Origin: Prolixibacteraceae bacterium
Lineage (GTDB): Bacteria; Bacteroidota; Bacteroidia; Bacteroidales; Prolixibacteraceae
Length of the DNA: 64,000 nt
Reading direction: 5' to 3'
NCBI GenBank assembly: GCA_009773765.1
Contig: WTWZ01000003.1
Span: forward strand, 1 to 64,000
A program made the position numbers and the translations under genes. The number at the start of each line of letters is the position of its first letter. Position 1 is the first letter of the stretch. This document shows positions 1-8,652 of this stretch, one piece after another. The notes beneath the pieces were generated by a model that had not been told where the DNA came from, searched no databases, and saw only the letters and a program-made list of their open reading frames with translations.

Positions 1-3000
1 TGGCAACACTGTTGGTGATTTGTGCCTGCAAATTGTAATTTAAAGCTACTCCTGAACAGGTTGCCGCTGTCCCGTTTGTTCCAACAGGTTGCGGGTTGAT
101 GGTCACAGATAGTCCAGCTCCTGCACTTTCGCAAACTGCAGCATTTCTGACATAAATATCACCCGAATAAGAATTCGGAGCAGTACCCGGTGGAATAGCT
201 AAAATAATCGGGCTTGCAGTTAGTGCCTTCCAGTTAACATCTAAACTGTTATCTGTAAAATCGATTCGGTACTCATTCGGAGAATTTGTTGTTGCCGAAT
301 AAGGTAAATTAACTGATAAAGTTCCTTCGCAAATAATCGGATTTGCGCCAAGTGTAATGGTTGGTTCAGTGCAATCAGCAAGAGCAAAAGCCGAATTTGT
401 AAGGGCAGTCCATCCGCTGAAACCTACACTTGCCATGGCCGGCTGATAACTCCAGGAACTATTGTACAAACCTACCTTTTGCAATGGATTAAAACCGGTT
501 GGTAATTGAAAACTTCCTGAAACAGTGCTAAAACCAACAGTACTATTTGTGATAAAAGCTGATGCATCAACAGTAGTGGGATTCAATAAAAATCCTGCTG
601 GCAAAATTCCGTTTGATGATGCAGTTACTGTGCCTTGAGTATTTACGGATGCAAAATTAAGCTGAAGTGTCGATGAGTTGGTTCCATCTCCAACAGGAAA
701 AATATAGTTGACACCAGCTTGAGCTACGGTACGTTGCAATTTGCCTACTACCATACCTGAAGCGTAAGAAAGAGATGATGAAGTACTTCCGTTTAAAATA
801 AGGGTTTGGCTACTTGTGTTAATATTACCACCATTCATGGTGAGCTGATTGTTAACAGTAAGGTTATCGGTTAGCAGAATACTGGAATTGCTGTTAAAAA
901 CAGTAAAGTTGTTTAATGGAATATCGCTGTTTATCTTGAATGTGCTAGGAACCGTAGTTAATGCTGTTCCCATTTGGAATGTTCCACCGGTTATTGTTTT
1001 AGTTCCACTGCCGCTCAGGATTTCGATATCGTTGAATGGAACAGAATTTGAATTAGGGCGGGTAAATGTGATGAGAGGAGATCCCGAAATTGTTAGGTTA
1101 CTCGCTAATGTAACATGAAAAGTGGCTTCATTAGCATCGCCATTACCCAATGATGACAAGTTCATAACACCTCCGGTAATAGTTGCTGATGCTCCGCTTA
1201 CCTGAAATCTCCCTGCGATATTGACTGTACCATCTGATAATTCAAATTTACCGTTATTATTGGTTACCGATGAGTTTCCGGATGCTGTTCCAATATTAAA
1301 AGTGCCAGCAGAGATTTTTAATTCTCCGTTGTTGTCCACCGTTCCAAATTGCCCCAGCACTGTTGCATTGTCATTTCCCAACCAAAAACCTCCTGTAGCA
1401 GGAATAATGTAACTGGCGATATTAAAAACGGGATTACTAAATACATTTGTCCCTGTTATTTTGAAAGTTCCATTATTTATTACCAAAAATCCTTTTGCAG
1501 TGGCTGATGCATCTGATAAAACCTGAAAAGTACCACCGGGAGTATATGAAAGAATGGAAGATACTGTGGTTCCTTTGTTCAGAATCACTCCGTTGGTTTG
1601 TTTCAAATTGGTTAAAGTTGCATTTTGGCAGTTAAATTCATTATTACTACTACCAGTAAAGGTAATTTCGACTCCTGTATTATTTGAACTGGAACTAAAA
1701 TCAATGGTTCCTTTATTTATGATATCTCCCTGTGCAATTAAGCTGTGTGATTTAATCGTTCCCGATTGTGCGCTTCTAAATATTCCTCCTGAATTTACTG
1801 TTATCAAGGCAGAGGATAAAGTTCTTGCTGTTAGAGCTTCAAACTGGAGGATTCCGGAAATTGTTAATGATGCTAAATTTGTAACATTTTGATCAATGTT
1901 TACAGTGATTCCTGCAGGAATGGTCACATTATCTCCGCTTCCAGGAACTGCACCTCCTCCCCACGTCGCAGGTTCGCTCCAGTTGCCTGATAGAGCTGCT
2001 GTAAAATCTGCCATCCCAGATTTCAACGTCACAATTTCTTCTTTAACAGGCTCGATAATGGGTTCTTTAATTGGTTCCCCCACAAAAATAAGGTGTTCAA
2101 CCGTGCCTACATTATTATATACATCAGAAACCTGGTAAGTGCGGGTAACGGTGTATGGGCAGATTTGGCTGCTCTGGGTCTGCGATTTCAGGGTAAAACT
2201 GCTGGCTTTTAACTGGCAGTTGTCGGTAGCAGCGCCACCGGCTTCGGTAAACTCCTTAAAACTGGAATAAATACGTGGCAAAGGTTCTCCGCAATTTACA
2301 GTAATGTTTTCAGGCGCTGTAACAGCAGGCGCAGCGCGGTCGGTAACGGTTACCGTAAACGAATAAACTACCTGGGTGGTGGCCATTCCATCGTCGAGGA
2401 TGTAGGTTACATTGGTTGTTCCTACCGGGAAGAAAGAACCGGAAACGTGGGTGCTGGTTTTCAGTATCTGATAATCAGGCGTGCAGTTGTCAACTACAAC
2501 AGGTTCGTCCCAGGTAACAGTTGCGCCACATTCGTTCTCATCGGCTTCAACCGCAATGTTTTCTGGCGCAGATACAATTTTTGGCACCTGGTTGTCGGAA
2601 ATGGTTACCGAAAATGAGCACGAAACCGTGGTTCCCGATTTGTCACGGGCAGTGTAATTAACAATGGTTGTTCCTTCATTAAAAATATAACTTTCAATCT
2701 GGTTAATTCCTGTGCGGCGCGAGGCATCCGTATTTGCGCCGGTCATTTCCCAGGTAAGCGAGGCAAGCGTGCCGCTGGTAACAATTATATTGAGGTTGTC
2801 GCTGATTTCGGCGGTACATTCGTTAATATCGGTGTAGGTTGAAATATCTTCGGGACATTCGATTTGCAGCGGATTATCGGGCAACCCTGAGAAATTGATT
2901 GAATAAACCTGAAAATATACAGCAGCGGGAGAAGAAGTAACTGAAGCAAAAGGCGGCACAGATTCGGCCATTACAGCCGAATGTGCAAAAAGTACAGCTA

Positions 3001-3049
3001 TAAACAGTGCTGTAAGTTTTAAAAAGCCTTTATTTTTCAGTTTAGTCAA
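1..3049 (-). CDS. Giant secreted surface protein with HYR, G8-like and PKD-like modules (3' part outside window)
   Basis: The frame stays open from a TTG at 3049 to the left edge, giving at least 1,016 residues; the C-terminus is missing. Residues 1-27 form a signal peptide (KLKNKGFLKLTALF core, cleavage after SAVMA). Residues about 55-310 hold HYR-type immunoglobulin-like repeats, with motifs such as CPEDI, APENIAVEA, VDNC and TVTVTDRAAP. From about 350 comes a G8-like start (GNWSEPATWGGG, then GDNVTIPAG) followed by long Ser/Thr/Asn/Gly-rich beta repeats. Near 905 a PKD-like module begins (CEGTLSLPYSA). This build is typical of Bacteroidota adhesins exported by type IX secretion; the sorting domain would lie off the edge. 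No ATG is possible before the signal peptide because TAA is in frame 15 nt upstream of the TTG. The PorP/SprF gene lies directly upstream on the same strand, suggesting a secretion or anchoring pair. Specific ligand unknown. Confidence 0.85.
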   Translation of the reverse strand, partial: MTKLKNKGFLKLTALFIAVLFAHSAVMAESVPPFASVTSSPAAVYFQVYSINFSGLPDNPLQIECPEDISTYTDINECTAEISDNLNIIVTSGTLASLTWEMTGANTDASRRTGINQIESYIFNEGTTIVNYTARDKSGTTVSCSFSVTISDNQVPKIVSAPENIAVEADENECGATVTWDEPVVVDNCTPDYQILKTSTHVSGSFFPVGTTNVTYILDDGMATTQVVYSFTVTVTDRAAPAVTAPENITVNCGEPLPRIYSSFKEFTEAGGAATDNCQLKASSFTLKSQTQSSQICPYTVTRTYQVSDVYNNVGTVEHLIFVGEPIKEPIIEPVKEEIVTLKSGMADFTAALSGNWSEPATWGGGAVPGSGDNVTIPAGITVNIDQNVTNLASLTISGILQFEALTARTLSSALITVNSGGIFRSAQSGTIKSHSLIAQGDIINKGTIDFSSSSNNTGVEITFTGSSNNEFNCQNATLTNLKQTNGVILNKGTTVSSILSYTPGGTFQVLSDASATAKGFLVINNGTFKITGTNVFSNPVFNIASYIIPATGGFWLGNDNATVLGQFGTVDNNGELKISAGTFNIGTASGNSSVTNNNGKFELSDGTVNIAGRFQVSGASATITGGVMNLSSLGNGDANEATFHVTLASNLTISGSPLITFTRPNSNSVPFNDIEILSGSGTKTITGGTFQMGTALTTVPSTFKINSDIPLNNFTVFNSNSSILLTDNLTVNNQLTMNGGNINTSSQTLILNGSTSSSLSYASGMVVGKLQRTVAQAGVNYIFPVGDGTNSSTLQLNFASVNTQGTVTASSNGILPAGFLLNPTTVDASAFITNSTVGFSTVSGSFQLPTGFNPLQKVGLYNSSWSYQPAMASVGFSGWTALTNSAFALADCTEPTITLGANPIICEGTLSVNLPYSATTNSPNEYRIDFTDNSLDVNWKALTASPIILAIPPGTAPNSYSGDIYVRNAAVCESAGAGLSVTINPQPVGTNGTAATCSGVALNYNLQAQITNSVA

Positions 3050-3146
3050 GTTGTTGTTTACTTAGGTAGATTTTTGGTCATTCGTTTTTTTTTGCTCTGT
3101 TCCTTTTTACTTTCTTATTTCTTATTCCCTGCCCGACTTTGTCATT

Positions 3147-3181
3147 CCCGCCAGAACGAACCTGTCGGGCTGGCAGGCGGG
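3147..3181. repeat. GC-rich intergenic palindromic element A
   Basis: CCCGCC at 3147-3152 pairs with GGCGGG at 3176-3181, and an inner CCTG/CAGG pair (3161-3164, 3174-3177) supports folding. It stands out from AT-rich, T-tract-filled flanks. A similar CCCGCC...GGCGGG element lies at 4991-5014, so this looks like a dispersed intergenic repeat rather than a gene part. Open frames drawn through it are artefacts. Confidence 0.55.
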
Positions 3182-3272
3182 CTTATTCTGTTATTTTCTT
3201 TCCATTCTTCAACGCCGGTGTTTCTCCCGATTACTATCGGACCACGGGGCGTGTAAATTCTGGTTTCCATGA

Positions 3273-3316
3273 CCCAGGATGTTGCCCTGGGCTATTATAT
3301 GCCGCCCTTTCAGGGC
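3273..3316. repeat. Double hairpin intergenic element B
   Basis: Two stem-loops follow each other: CCCAGG (3273-3278) with CCTGGG (3286-3291), and GCCCT (3304-3308) with AGGGC (3312-3316, loop TTC). From memory, sequences of this kind (CCCAGG...CCTGGG then GCCCT...AGGGC) are scattered through Bacteroidota intergenic DNA and are often mis-called as small proteins. A role in transcript ending or processing between the PorP and adhesin genes is possible but not shown. Confidence 0.55.
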
Positions 3317-3399
3317 TGTTCTTATTTCCGATGTTGTTCTGTTTTTCATTTCTTATTTTGTTATTTCTTATTTTGTTATTTTCTTCCCTTTCTTTTCTT

Positions 3400-3428
3400 C
3401 CCCCCTTTGGGGGGATTGAGGGGGGCAT
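3400..3428. repeat. C6-TTT-G6 hairpin intergenic element C
   Basis: Six Cs at 3400-3405 pair with six Gs at 3409-3414 across a TTT loop, followed by ATTGA and another G run (3420-3426). It lies immediately beyond the stop codon of the PorP/SprF gene, so it could act as a terminator or stabiliser for that transcript. Preceded by T-rich, degenerate TTATTT repeats (about 3340-3385). Confidence 0.5.
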
Positions 3429-3429
3429 C

Positions 3430-4386
3430 CTAAAAATATTTCGCCCTCACATAGCTCCTCCCAAAAAAGTCCATATCCCACCCCAGCGTAAACTCGTAGG
3501 TTCCGTTCTGGTATGGAAAAATTTCGTTGTAAGTAATGTCCATGGCAAAACCTACCCGCAGGTTTTTGTTCAGCAGCCATTGAATGGAGGCACAAACCGC
3601 CTGGCCGTTGCCTGCCCGCCACATTAACCCGGTCCAAATGCGTTCATAAAAAAGCAGATTGGCGGCCAGATCATATTGTAATGGCATATTCAGACTGGCG
3701 CGGATCATAAAGGTTGGTTTAAAAATATATCTTGAAAAGGGGTCAAGGAAAAACACGTACCCGCCATTCAGGTAAACGGTGCGTATTTCAGACTGGGTTG
3801 AATAATTCTGGTAATTATAACTGAAATCGTTCTCAACCATTTTTGGAATGGCGAGACCGATGTAATAATTGTCTTCGTAAAGGAAAAAGCCCACACCAAA
3901 ATTGGGAAGGAATTTTAAGTCGATATCCTGTGCAAATGCGGGATCATATTCCCCGTCGGGGTAGAGCTGGTAATCTGAGAGTGGATTTTTATAGTTGGTA
4001 AAACCAAATTTAACGCCAAACCGCAACCTCCGCCATGGGGTTAAATTGACCTCGTAGGCGTAATCGGCCAGGATAGTAAGCCTCTTCTCCCTTGCGTAGG
4101 TATCGTTAATGATGTTCAGCCCAACCCCAACCGACTCGTTGTTTAACGGACTATGTAACGACAAGGATTCTGTCAGCGGGGCCCGGTTGATTCCGGCCCA
4201 CTGTTCACGAACTAACGCAGTGAACCCAGCTTTTTCCCATATACCGGCATAGGCAGGGTTTATTACCTGGCCGTTGTACATGTATTGAGTAAAGATAGGA
4301 TCTTGTTGTGCTGCACTTTGCAGCGATACAAGAATGAAGAAAAGTACTTTTGTTAGTTTTCCATAATAAATACCTCTGTATTTCAA
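3430..4386 (-). CDS. PorP/SprF family type IX secretion membrane protein
   Basis: 318 residues. An N-terminal signal peptide (KVLFFILVSLQSAAQ) is followed by the family hallmark QDPIFTQYMYN...NPAYAG, then an outer-membrane beta-barrel pattern and a C-terminal aromatic end (YVRAKYF). PorP/SprF proteins sit in the outer membrane and help export or anchor partner surface proteins of the type IX system. The gene lies 380 nt upstream of the giant adhesin on the same strand, the layout seen for SprF-SprB type pairs. The only usable start is TTG at 4386; no ATG exists before the signal peptide. A good promoter match sits just upstream. Family certain, partner inferred. Confidence 0.9.
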   Translation of the reverse strand: MKYRGIYYGKLTKVLFFILVSLQSAAQQDPIFTQYMYNGQVINPAYAGIWEKAGFTALVREQWAGINRAPLTESLSLHSPLNNESVGVGLNIINDTYAREKRLTILADYAYEVNLTPWRRLRFGVKFGFTNYKNPLSDYQLYPDGEYDPAFAQDIDLKFLPNFGVGFFLYEDNYYIGLAIPKMVENDFSYNYQNYSTQSEIRTVYLNGGYVFFLDPFSRYIFKPTFMIRASLNMPLQYDLAANLLFYERIWTGLMWRAGNGQAVCASIQWLLNKNLRVGFAMDITYNEIFPYQNGTYEFTLGWDMDFFGRSYVRAKYF

Positions 4387-4420
4387 GTTATTAACAATTA
4401 GTTTTATATATAGGGCGAGT

Positions 4421-4450
4421 CAAATATAGTTATTTCCTGATTAAAAACAA
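4421..4450 (-). promoter_or_regulatory. Bacteroidota-type promoter of the PorP/SprF gene
   Basis: On the minus strand TATATTTG (4428-4421) matches the -7 consensus TAnnTTTG, and TTG (4450-4448) lies 19 nt upstream, the spacing expected for the -33 element. The -7 box is 35 nt before the TTG start codon. Both boxes and the spacing agree, making this the best promoter match I found in the window. Confidence 0.6.
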
Positions 4451-5140
4451 GAAATAATTTAATCTATATTAAGAAGTTAGCAAAGAATATTTTTTACCGG
4501 GAGAATTTTTCCGGGGTTATGGAGTGTTAATAACTTTTGGTTAAACCAAAACACAGGATCTGTTCACTGCATCAGATAAAACATATTCTTCCAATTTTCA
4601 ATGGCATAAACCTCGGATTCTATATTTAACAGGGCATACAGATTTGGAGATAGATGCGGACTACAGATTAATTTTAATTTAAAACGCCTTTTTTTAGTTA
4701 ATTATCAATTTTCAAATCACTGGTAACATAAAAAGGATTGAAAATTCCCATATTTTTCCTTCGTACGTTATGCAATTTATGGATTCTTTTCCGATACTGA
4801 ACAATAACAGAGCGGAAAAAGTAATTTTTATAAGATATTTTTTAATAAGAAATAACCACCTCCCCCACAGGTTCGCCCCTCACGTGAACCCACACCTCCT
4901 GAAAAAGAGGGAAATATTAGTGCTTGCACAAATTTGATCCCATTACGAAAAAGCAGGAAGTTCAAATAAAAAATGAAGCACGAAAATTTTCCCGCCTGCT
5001 TCCTTCGGGGCGGGGAGGCTGGGCTACGATATGTATTTAAACCCGAAAAAATGTAATCTGGCCCGAAGAGGGGGGACCGGATGATTTTGCTGGCCCATTT
5101 GTTGCAAAACCGGGTAATTTTTTATTGTATAAAATATTCA
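4451..5140. other. Long intergenic region with scattered palindromes, no gene
   Basis: About 690 nt between the divergent PorP and GH3 genes. I see no open frame with coding character. It is AT-rich except for two GC-rich patches: 4870-4891 (GGTTC...GAACC around a CACGTG core) and 4991-5014 (CCCGCC...GGCGGG, resembling the element at 3147). These look like remnants of dispersed intergenic repeats. Confidence 0.4.
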
Positions 5141-5148
5141 TAAATTTG
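5141..5148 (+). promoter_or_regulatory. -7 box candidate for the GH3 gene
   Basis: TAAATTTG fits TAnnTTTG and lies 30 nt before the ATG at 5178. No TTG/TTTG is present at the usual 19-21 nt upstream, so only half of the promoter is supported. Confidence 0.35.
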
Positions 5149-5177
5149 ACTGCTATATAAACCATGATTCAAAGCCT

Positions 5178-6692
5178 ATGCCTTTTATTAATTCAGTAGT
5201 AAAGTGGTTAAATTTTAAACGTATTTACCAAATCCAGTTATACCGGGATTATCCGCTCGAAATTCAGAATGAAACGCTTTTCAGGTTAATTAACAGCGCC
5301 GCCGAAACCGAGTGGGGCAAAGCCCATAATTATGAAAAAATAGTTGTCAGGGATGATTTCCAAAAAGCTGTGCCGCTGCAAAGTTACAACGATATTAAAC
5401 CTTTTGTTGACCGGATGCGCGAAGGGGAGAAAAACCTTTTGTGGCCGGGGGAAATAAAGTGGTTTGCAAAATCATCGGGCACAACGAGCGATAAAAGCAA
5501 ATTTATTCCGGTTACCAAAGAGTCGCTCGAAGACTGCCACATGCGCGGGCCCAAAGATGTTTTTGCGCAATTCATAAAAAACTACCCCGAAACAAACATT
5601 CTGAAAGGAAAAACGCTGACACTGGGCGGCAGTCACCGCATCAATAAAACGGAAAATAACTCATACTACGGCGACCTTTCGTCTATATTACTTGAAAACG
5701 TCCCTTTTTGGGCCGATTTTATCCGTACCCCGCCAACCGAAATTGCACTGATTGAAGAGTTTGAAGAGAAAATCGAAAAAATTATTGAAACCGCCCTCGA
5801 CCAGAATGTTACTTCGTTTTCGGGTGTTCCTTCGTGGTACCTTGTATTATTTAATAAAGTACTCGAAAAAACCGGAAAGAACAACATTCTTGAAGTATGG
5901 CCAAACATGGAGGTTTTTGTTCATGGCGGGGTAAATTTTGAACCTTACCGAAAACAATACAAAAAACTTTTCCCCTCGGAGCAGATGCATTATATGGAAA
6001 CTTACAACGCCTCGGAAGGATTTTTTGGAATTCAGGACAATCCACACCAGGACGATATGCTGCTGATGCTCGATTACGGTGTTTATTATGAATTTATCCC
6101 GATGAAGGAGTGGGACAGTGAAAATCCCAGGGTTGTAGGTTTAAAAGATGTTGAAACCGACGAAAATTACGCCATTGTAATTTCGACAAACGCTGGTTTG
6201 TGGCGTTATGTGATTGGCGATACCGTTAAGTTTACCTGTAAATATCCGTTTAAAATAAAGGTAACCGGGCGCACCAAGCATTTTATCAATGCTTTTGGCG
6301 AGGAAATTATTATTGATAACGCCGAAAAAGCAATACAGATCGCCTGCGAACATACCGGCGCCATTGTAAATGAATATACTGCCGGCCCCGTATTTATGGC
6401 TGACAACCAAAAAGGGGCCCACCAATGGATTATCGAATTCGTAAAAACGCCCAACGACCTTGACTTTTTCATCACAGCACTCGACAATTCCCTGAAAACC
6501 CTTAATTCAGATTATGAAGCCAAACGGCATAAAAACCTCACCCTCGACAAACCTCAAATTATTGTTGTTCCAAAAGGAACTTTTTACCAGTGGATGAAGA
6601 ACCGGCAGAAAATTGGCGGACAAAATAAAATACCCCGCTTGTCTAACGACCGAAAATATCTTGATGAACTTTTAAAAATGATTAACGGGTAA
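5178..6692 (+). CDS. GH3 auxin-responsive promoter family protein (ANL-type acyl-adenylase)
   Basis: 504 residues, the normal length for bacterial GH3 homologues. The ATP-binding loop SSGTTSDKSKF is at 99-109; further family motifs are YNASEGFFGIQ, LMLDYGVYYEFIP, NAGLWRYVIGDTVKF and GRTKHFINAFGEE, in the expected order. Plant GH3 enzymes adenylate carboxylic acids and join them to amino acids; the bacterial substrate is unknown. It is cytosolic, with no signal peptide. The deoxynucleoside kinase starts 42 nt downstream on the same strand, so they are probably co-transcribed. Confidence 0.88.
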   Translation: MPFINSVVKWLNFKRIYQIQLYRDYPLEIQNETLFRLINSAAETEWGKAHNYEKIVVRDDFQKAVPLQSYNDIKPFVDRMREGEKNLLWPGEIKWFAKSSGTTSDKSKFIPVTKESLEDCHMRGPKDVFAQFIKNYPETNILKGKTLTLGGSHRINKTENNSYYGDLSSILLENVPFWADFIRTPPTEIALIEEFEEKIEKIIETALDQNVTSFSGVPSWYLVLFNKVLEKTGKNNILEVWPNMEVFVHGGVNFEPYRKQYKKLFPSEQMHYMETYNASEGFFGIQDNPHQDDMLLMLDYGVYYEFIPMKEWDSENPRVVGLKDVETDENYAIVISTNAGLWRYVIGDTVKFTCKYPFKIKVTGRTKHFINAFGEEIIIDNAEKAIQIACEHTGAIVNEYTAGPVFMADNQKGAHQWIIEFVKTPNDLDFFITALDNSLKTLNSDYEAKRHKNLTLDKPQIIVVPKGTFYQWMKNRQKIGGQNKIPRLSNDRKYLDELLKMING

Positions 6693-6733
6693 CTCAAATT
6701 TTTATAATTTAGACCCCAAATATATTGTACAAT

Positions 6734-7348
6734 ATGCACATTGCAGTAGCAGGAAACATTGGCGCCGGTAAAACAACCTTAACCGGGCTTTTGGCCAAAC
6801 ATTACAAATGGACGCCCCATTTCGAAGATGTTGACGAAAACCCGTACCTGAACGATTTTTACAACGATATGCAACGTTGGTCTTTCAATCTTCAAATCTA
6901 CTTTTTGAATTCGAGGTTTAAACAAATTACCGACATCCGGAAATCGGGGAAAACCATTATTCAGGACAGGACAATTTATGAAGACGCCGAAATTTTTGCG
7001 CCCAACCTGCACAGCATGGGTTTAATGAGTACGCGCGATTTCAACAACTATAAAACCTTGTTCAATTCAATGGTGAGTGTTATTCAACCGCCTAACCTGC
7101 TGATTTACCTGCGGGCTTCGGTGCCAACCCTGGTTAACCAGATTCAGAAACGCGGCCGCGAGTATGAAAGTTCAATCAGGATTGATTACCTGAAACAGCT
7201 TAACGACCGGTACGAGAAATGGATTAACATTTATAAATTGGGAAAACTTTTGATTATTAATGTTGACGATCTTGATTTTACAACCAGGCCCGAAGACCTG
7301 AGTTTTATTATCGACAAAATTGACGCACAGATACACGGGTTGTTTTAA
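6734..7348 (+). CDS. Deoxynucleoside kinase
   Basis: 204 residues from the ATG at 6734 (an upstream in-frame TTG at 6725 adds only three residues; homologues begin MHIAVAGNIGAGKTTL). The P-loop GNIGAGKTT is at 7-15, the substrate-binding stretch DENPYLNDF near 35-43, the DRTIYED motif at 78-84, and the Arg-rich lid QKRGREYE follows. It phosphorylates deoxynucleosides in the salvage pathway; dG/dA versus dC cannot be told from sequence. Its last 177 nt are overlapped antisense by the convergent PfkB kinase gene. Confidence 0.9.
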   Translation: MHIAVAGNIGAGKTTLTGLLAKHYKWTPHFEDVDENPYLNDFYNDMQRWSFNLQIYFLNSRFKQITDIRKSGKTIIQDRTIYEDAEIFAPNLHSMGLMSTRDFNNYKTLFNSMVSVIQPPNLLIYLRASVPTLVNQIQKRGREYESSIRIDYLKQLNDRYEKWINIYKLGKLLIINVDDLDFTTRPEDLSFIIDKIDAQIHGLF

Positions 7349-8338
7349 AGCCTCCCCCGACCCCTCATGAATTTCAGCCCATTTATGGCCGGGAAGGTTT
7401 GCCCCCATCACTTCAACCACTTTTCCTGAAATTAACGCGGCAATTTTTCCGCAGGTTTCCAAATCGTAATTGTGGGTTAACCCATAAAAAAATCCGGCAG
7501 CGTAACTGTCGCCGGCGCCGGTTGTATCAACAGCAGTTGCTTTAATGGCGTCCACTTTAATTATTTCGTTGCCCCTTTTAATAAATGACCCCTGACTGCC
7601 CACTTTTACAACAGCAATTTCGCACATACAGGCAATTTCATGTAGCGCCTGTTCAGGTTCTTTACCGGTAAAACTCCGGGCTTCCTGTTCGTTGGCAAAA
7701 ACAATGTCAACATGGTTTTTTATGATATCCTTCAGAAAGTTGAGATTGGCTTCCACCACATTAAAACTGGCCAAATCGATGGCAACTTTCAAACCGGCAG
7801 CTTTTGCCATTTCAACCCCGGTTTTTATCAAATCGTGATTAAAAACCAGGTAGCCTTCCATATAAGCATATTGATATTGCTGAAATATTTCGGCGCTGAA
7901 ATCGGCTGAAGTTAAGTCGGCAGCGGCGCCGAGGTATGTTGCCATGGTCCGCTCCGAGTCGGGGCTAACCAGGCCCATTACCCGCCCTGTTTCCTTTTCG
8001 CTGAAATAAAGGTGTGTTTCGATTCCCCTCTTTTCAAATTCCTCCTTAAAAACACGGCCAAGTTCATCGTTGCCAATTTTACCAAGGTAACCGCACCTGC
8101 CGCCTAAACCGGCAAGTGTCCGTATGGTATTTGCCACCGATCCGCCGGTTGACATTTCACTTCTGTCTGAAAAAACCGTATCGTAAATTTTTTTCGAAAG
8201 TTCAACATCAACCAGGGTCATGCTACCACGCGGCAAACCAAATTTTTCCAGCGCCAAATCATTCTCTAAAACTGTAATAATATCAACAAGTGCATTTCCT
8301 ACCCCCAAAACTGAGGGTAAATTTGTATTGTGTTTCAT
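7172..8338 (-). CDS. PfkB family carbohydrate/adenosine kinase with C-terminal read-through tail
   Basis: 388 residues. The ribokinase/adenosine kinase fold is clear: GVGNALVDI at 12-20, STGGSVANT at 63-71, LGAAADL near 136, and the catalytic DTTGAGDS at 271-278. Family homology stops near residue 322 (GANLPGHKWAEI), the usual end of these proteins. The last ~66 residues continue through a G-rich linker (HEGSGEA) and then run antisense to the end of the deoxynucleoside kinase gene. This suggests a lost stop codon. A nucleoside kinase next to a deoxynucleoside kinase points to purine salvage, though the exact substrate is not fixed by sequence. Confidence 0.88.
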   Translation of the reverse strand: MKHNTNLPSVLGVGNALVDIITVLENDLALEKFGLPRGSMTLVDVELSKKIYDTVFSDRSEMSTGGSVANTIRTLAGLGGRCGYLGKIGNDELGRVFKEEFEKRGIETHLYFSEKETGRVMGLVSPDSERTMATYLGAAADLTSADFSAEIFQQYQYAYMEGYLVFNHDLIKTGVEMAKAAGLKVAIDLASFNVVEANLNFLKDIIKNHVDIVFANEQEARSFTGKEPEQALHEIACMCEIAVVKVGSQGSFIKRGNEIIKVDAIKATAVDTTGAGDSYAAGFFYGLTHNYDLETCGKIAALISGKVVEVMGANLPGHKWAEIHEGSGEALKQPVYLCVNFVDNKTQVFGPGCKIKIVNINNQKFSQFINVNPFLVPVVKLFQVINPD

Positions 8339-8652
8339 CTTTAATTTGTTTTATAAATTGACTGACATCCTATTCGTAAATCTCTGCAATCCGTTAAATT
8401 CATCCGCCAAAAATTCAAGGTCTTTTTTATCGTCTGTCAGTTTCTTTTTTGCTTTCCCAGTTTTTCACAGCCATTCCAAAATTTGAATTGATGATGTTCA
8501 ATGTTTTAAACAGTTAAAATACTGTCTTTAAATAAACTAAAAAATCTGGATTCTATGTTACAATCCAAACACTTTCTAACCGCCTATCCACTTACTTCAA
8601 GTTTTGCATCCAAAACCAATTTTGGATGGCTGTGCAGTTCGTTATCATATTT
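8339..8652. other. Intergenic stretch with a possible coding remnant
   Basis: On the minus strand a startless frame at about 8460-8353 reads KLTDDKKDLEFLADEF, then NGLQRFTNRM, and stops. It looks coding-like but has no start and is broken by a stop upstream, so it may be the tail of a decayed gene. The remainder is AT-rich and featureless apart from the hairpin at 8617-8638. Confidence 0.3.
8617..8638 (-). terminator. Hairpin downstream of DUF4143 ATPase
   Basis: A perfect 9-bp stem (CATCCAAAA at 8617-8625 with TTTTGGATG at 8630-8638, loop CCAA) begins 15 nt after the stop codon of the ATPase gene. There is no clear U-tract on the minus strand, so it is terminator-like only. Confidence 0.35.

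Noticed and set aside
849-2138. Several plus-strand open frames opposite the adhesin gene
   Set aside because: They are antisense shadows of a clear secreted-protein frame with a signal peptide and domain motifs; their own composition (V, P, L, I runs) shows no family.
3074-3627. Small open frames over the PorP-adhesin gap
   Set aside because: They run through dispersed hairpin elements or antisense to PorP and lack any family signal.
4878-4893. CACGTG-centred sequence as a parS site
   Set aside because: Only the core and a few flanking bases match; the outer GTT/AAC contacts are missing.
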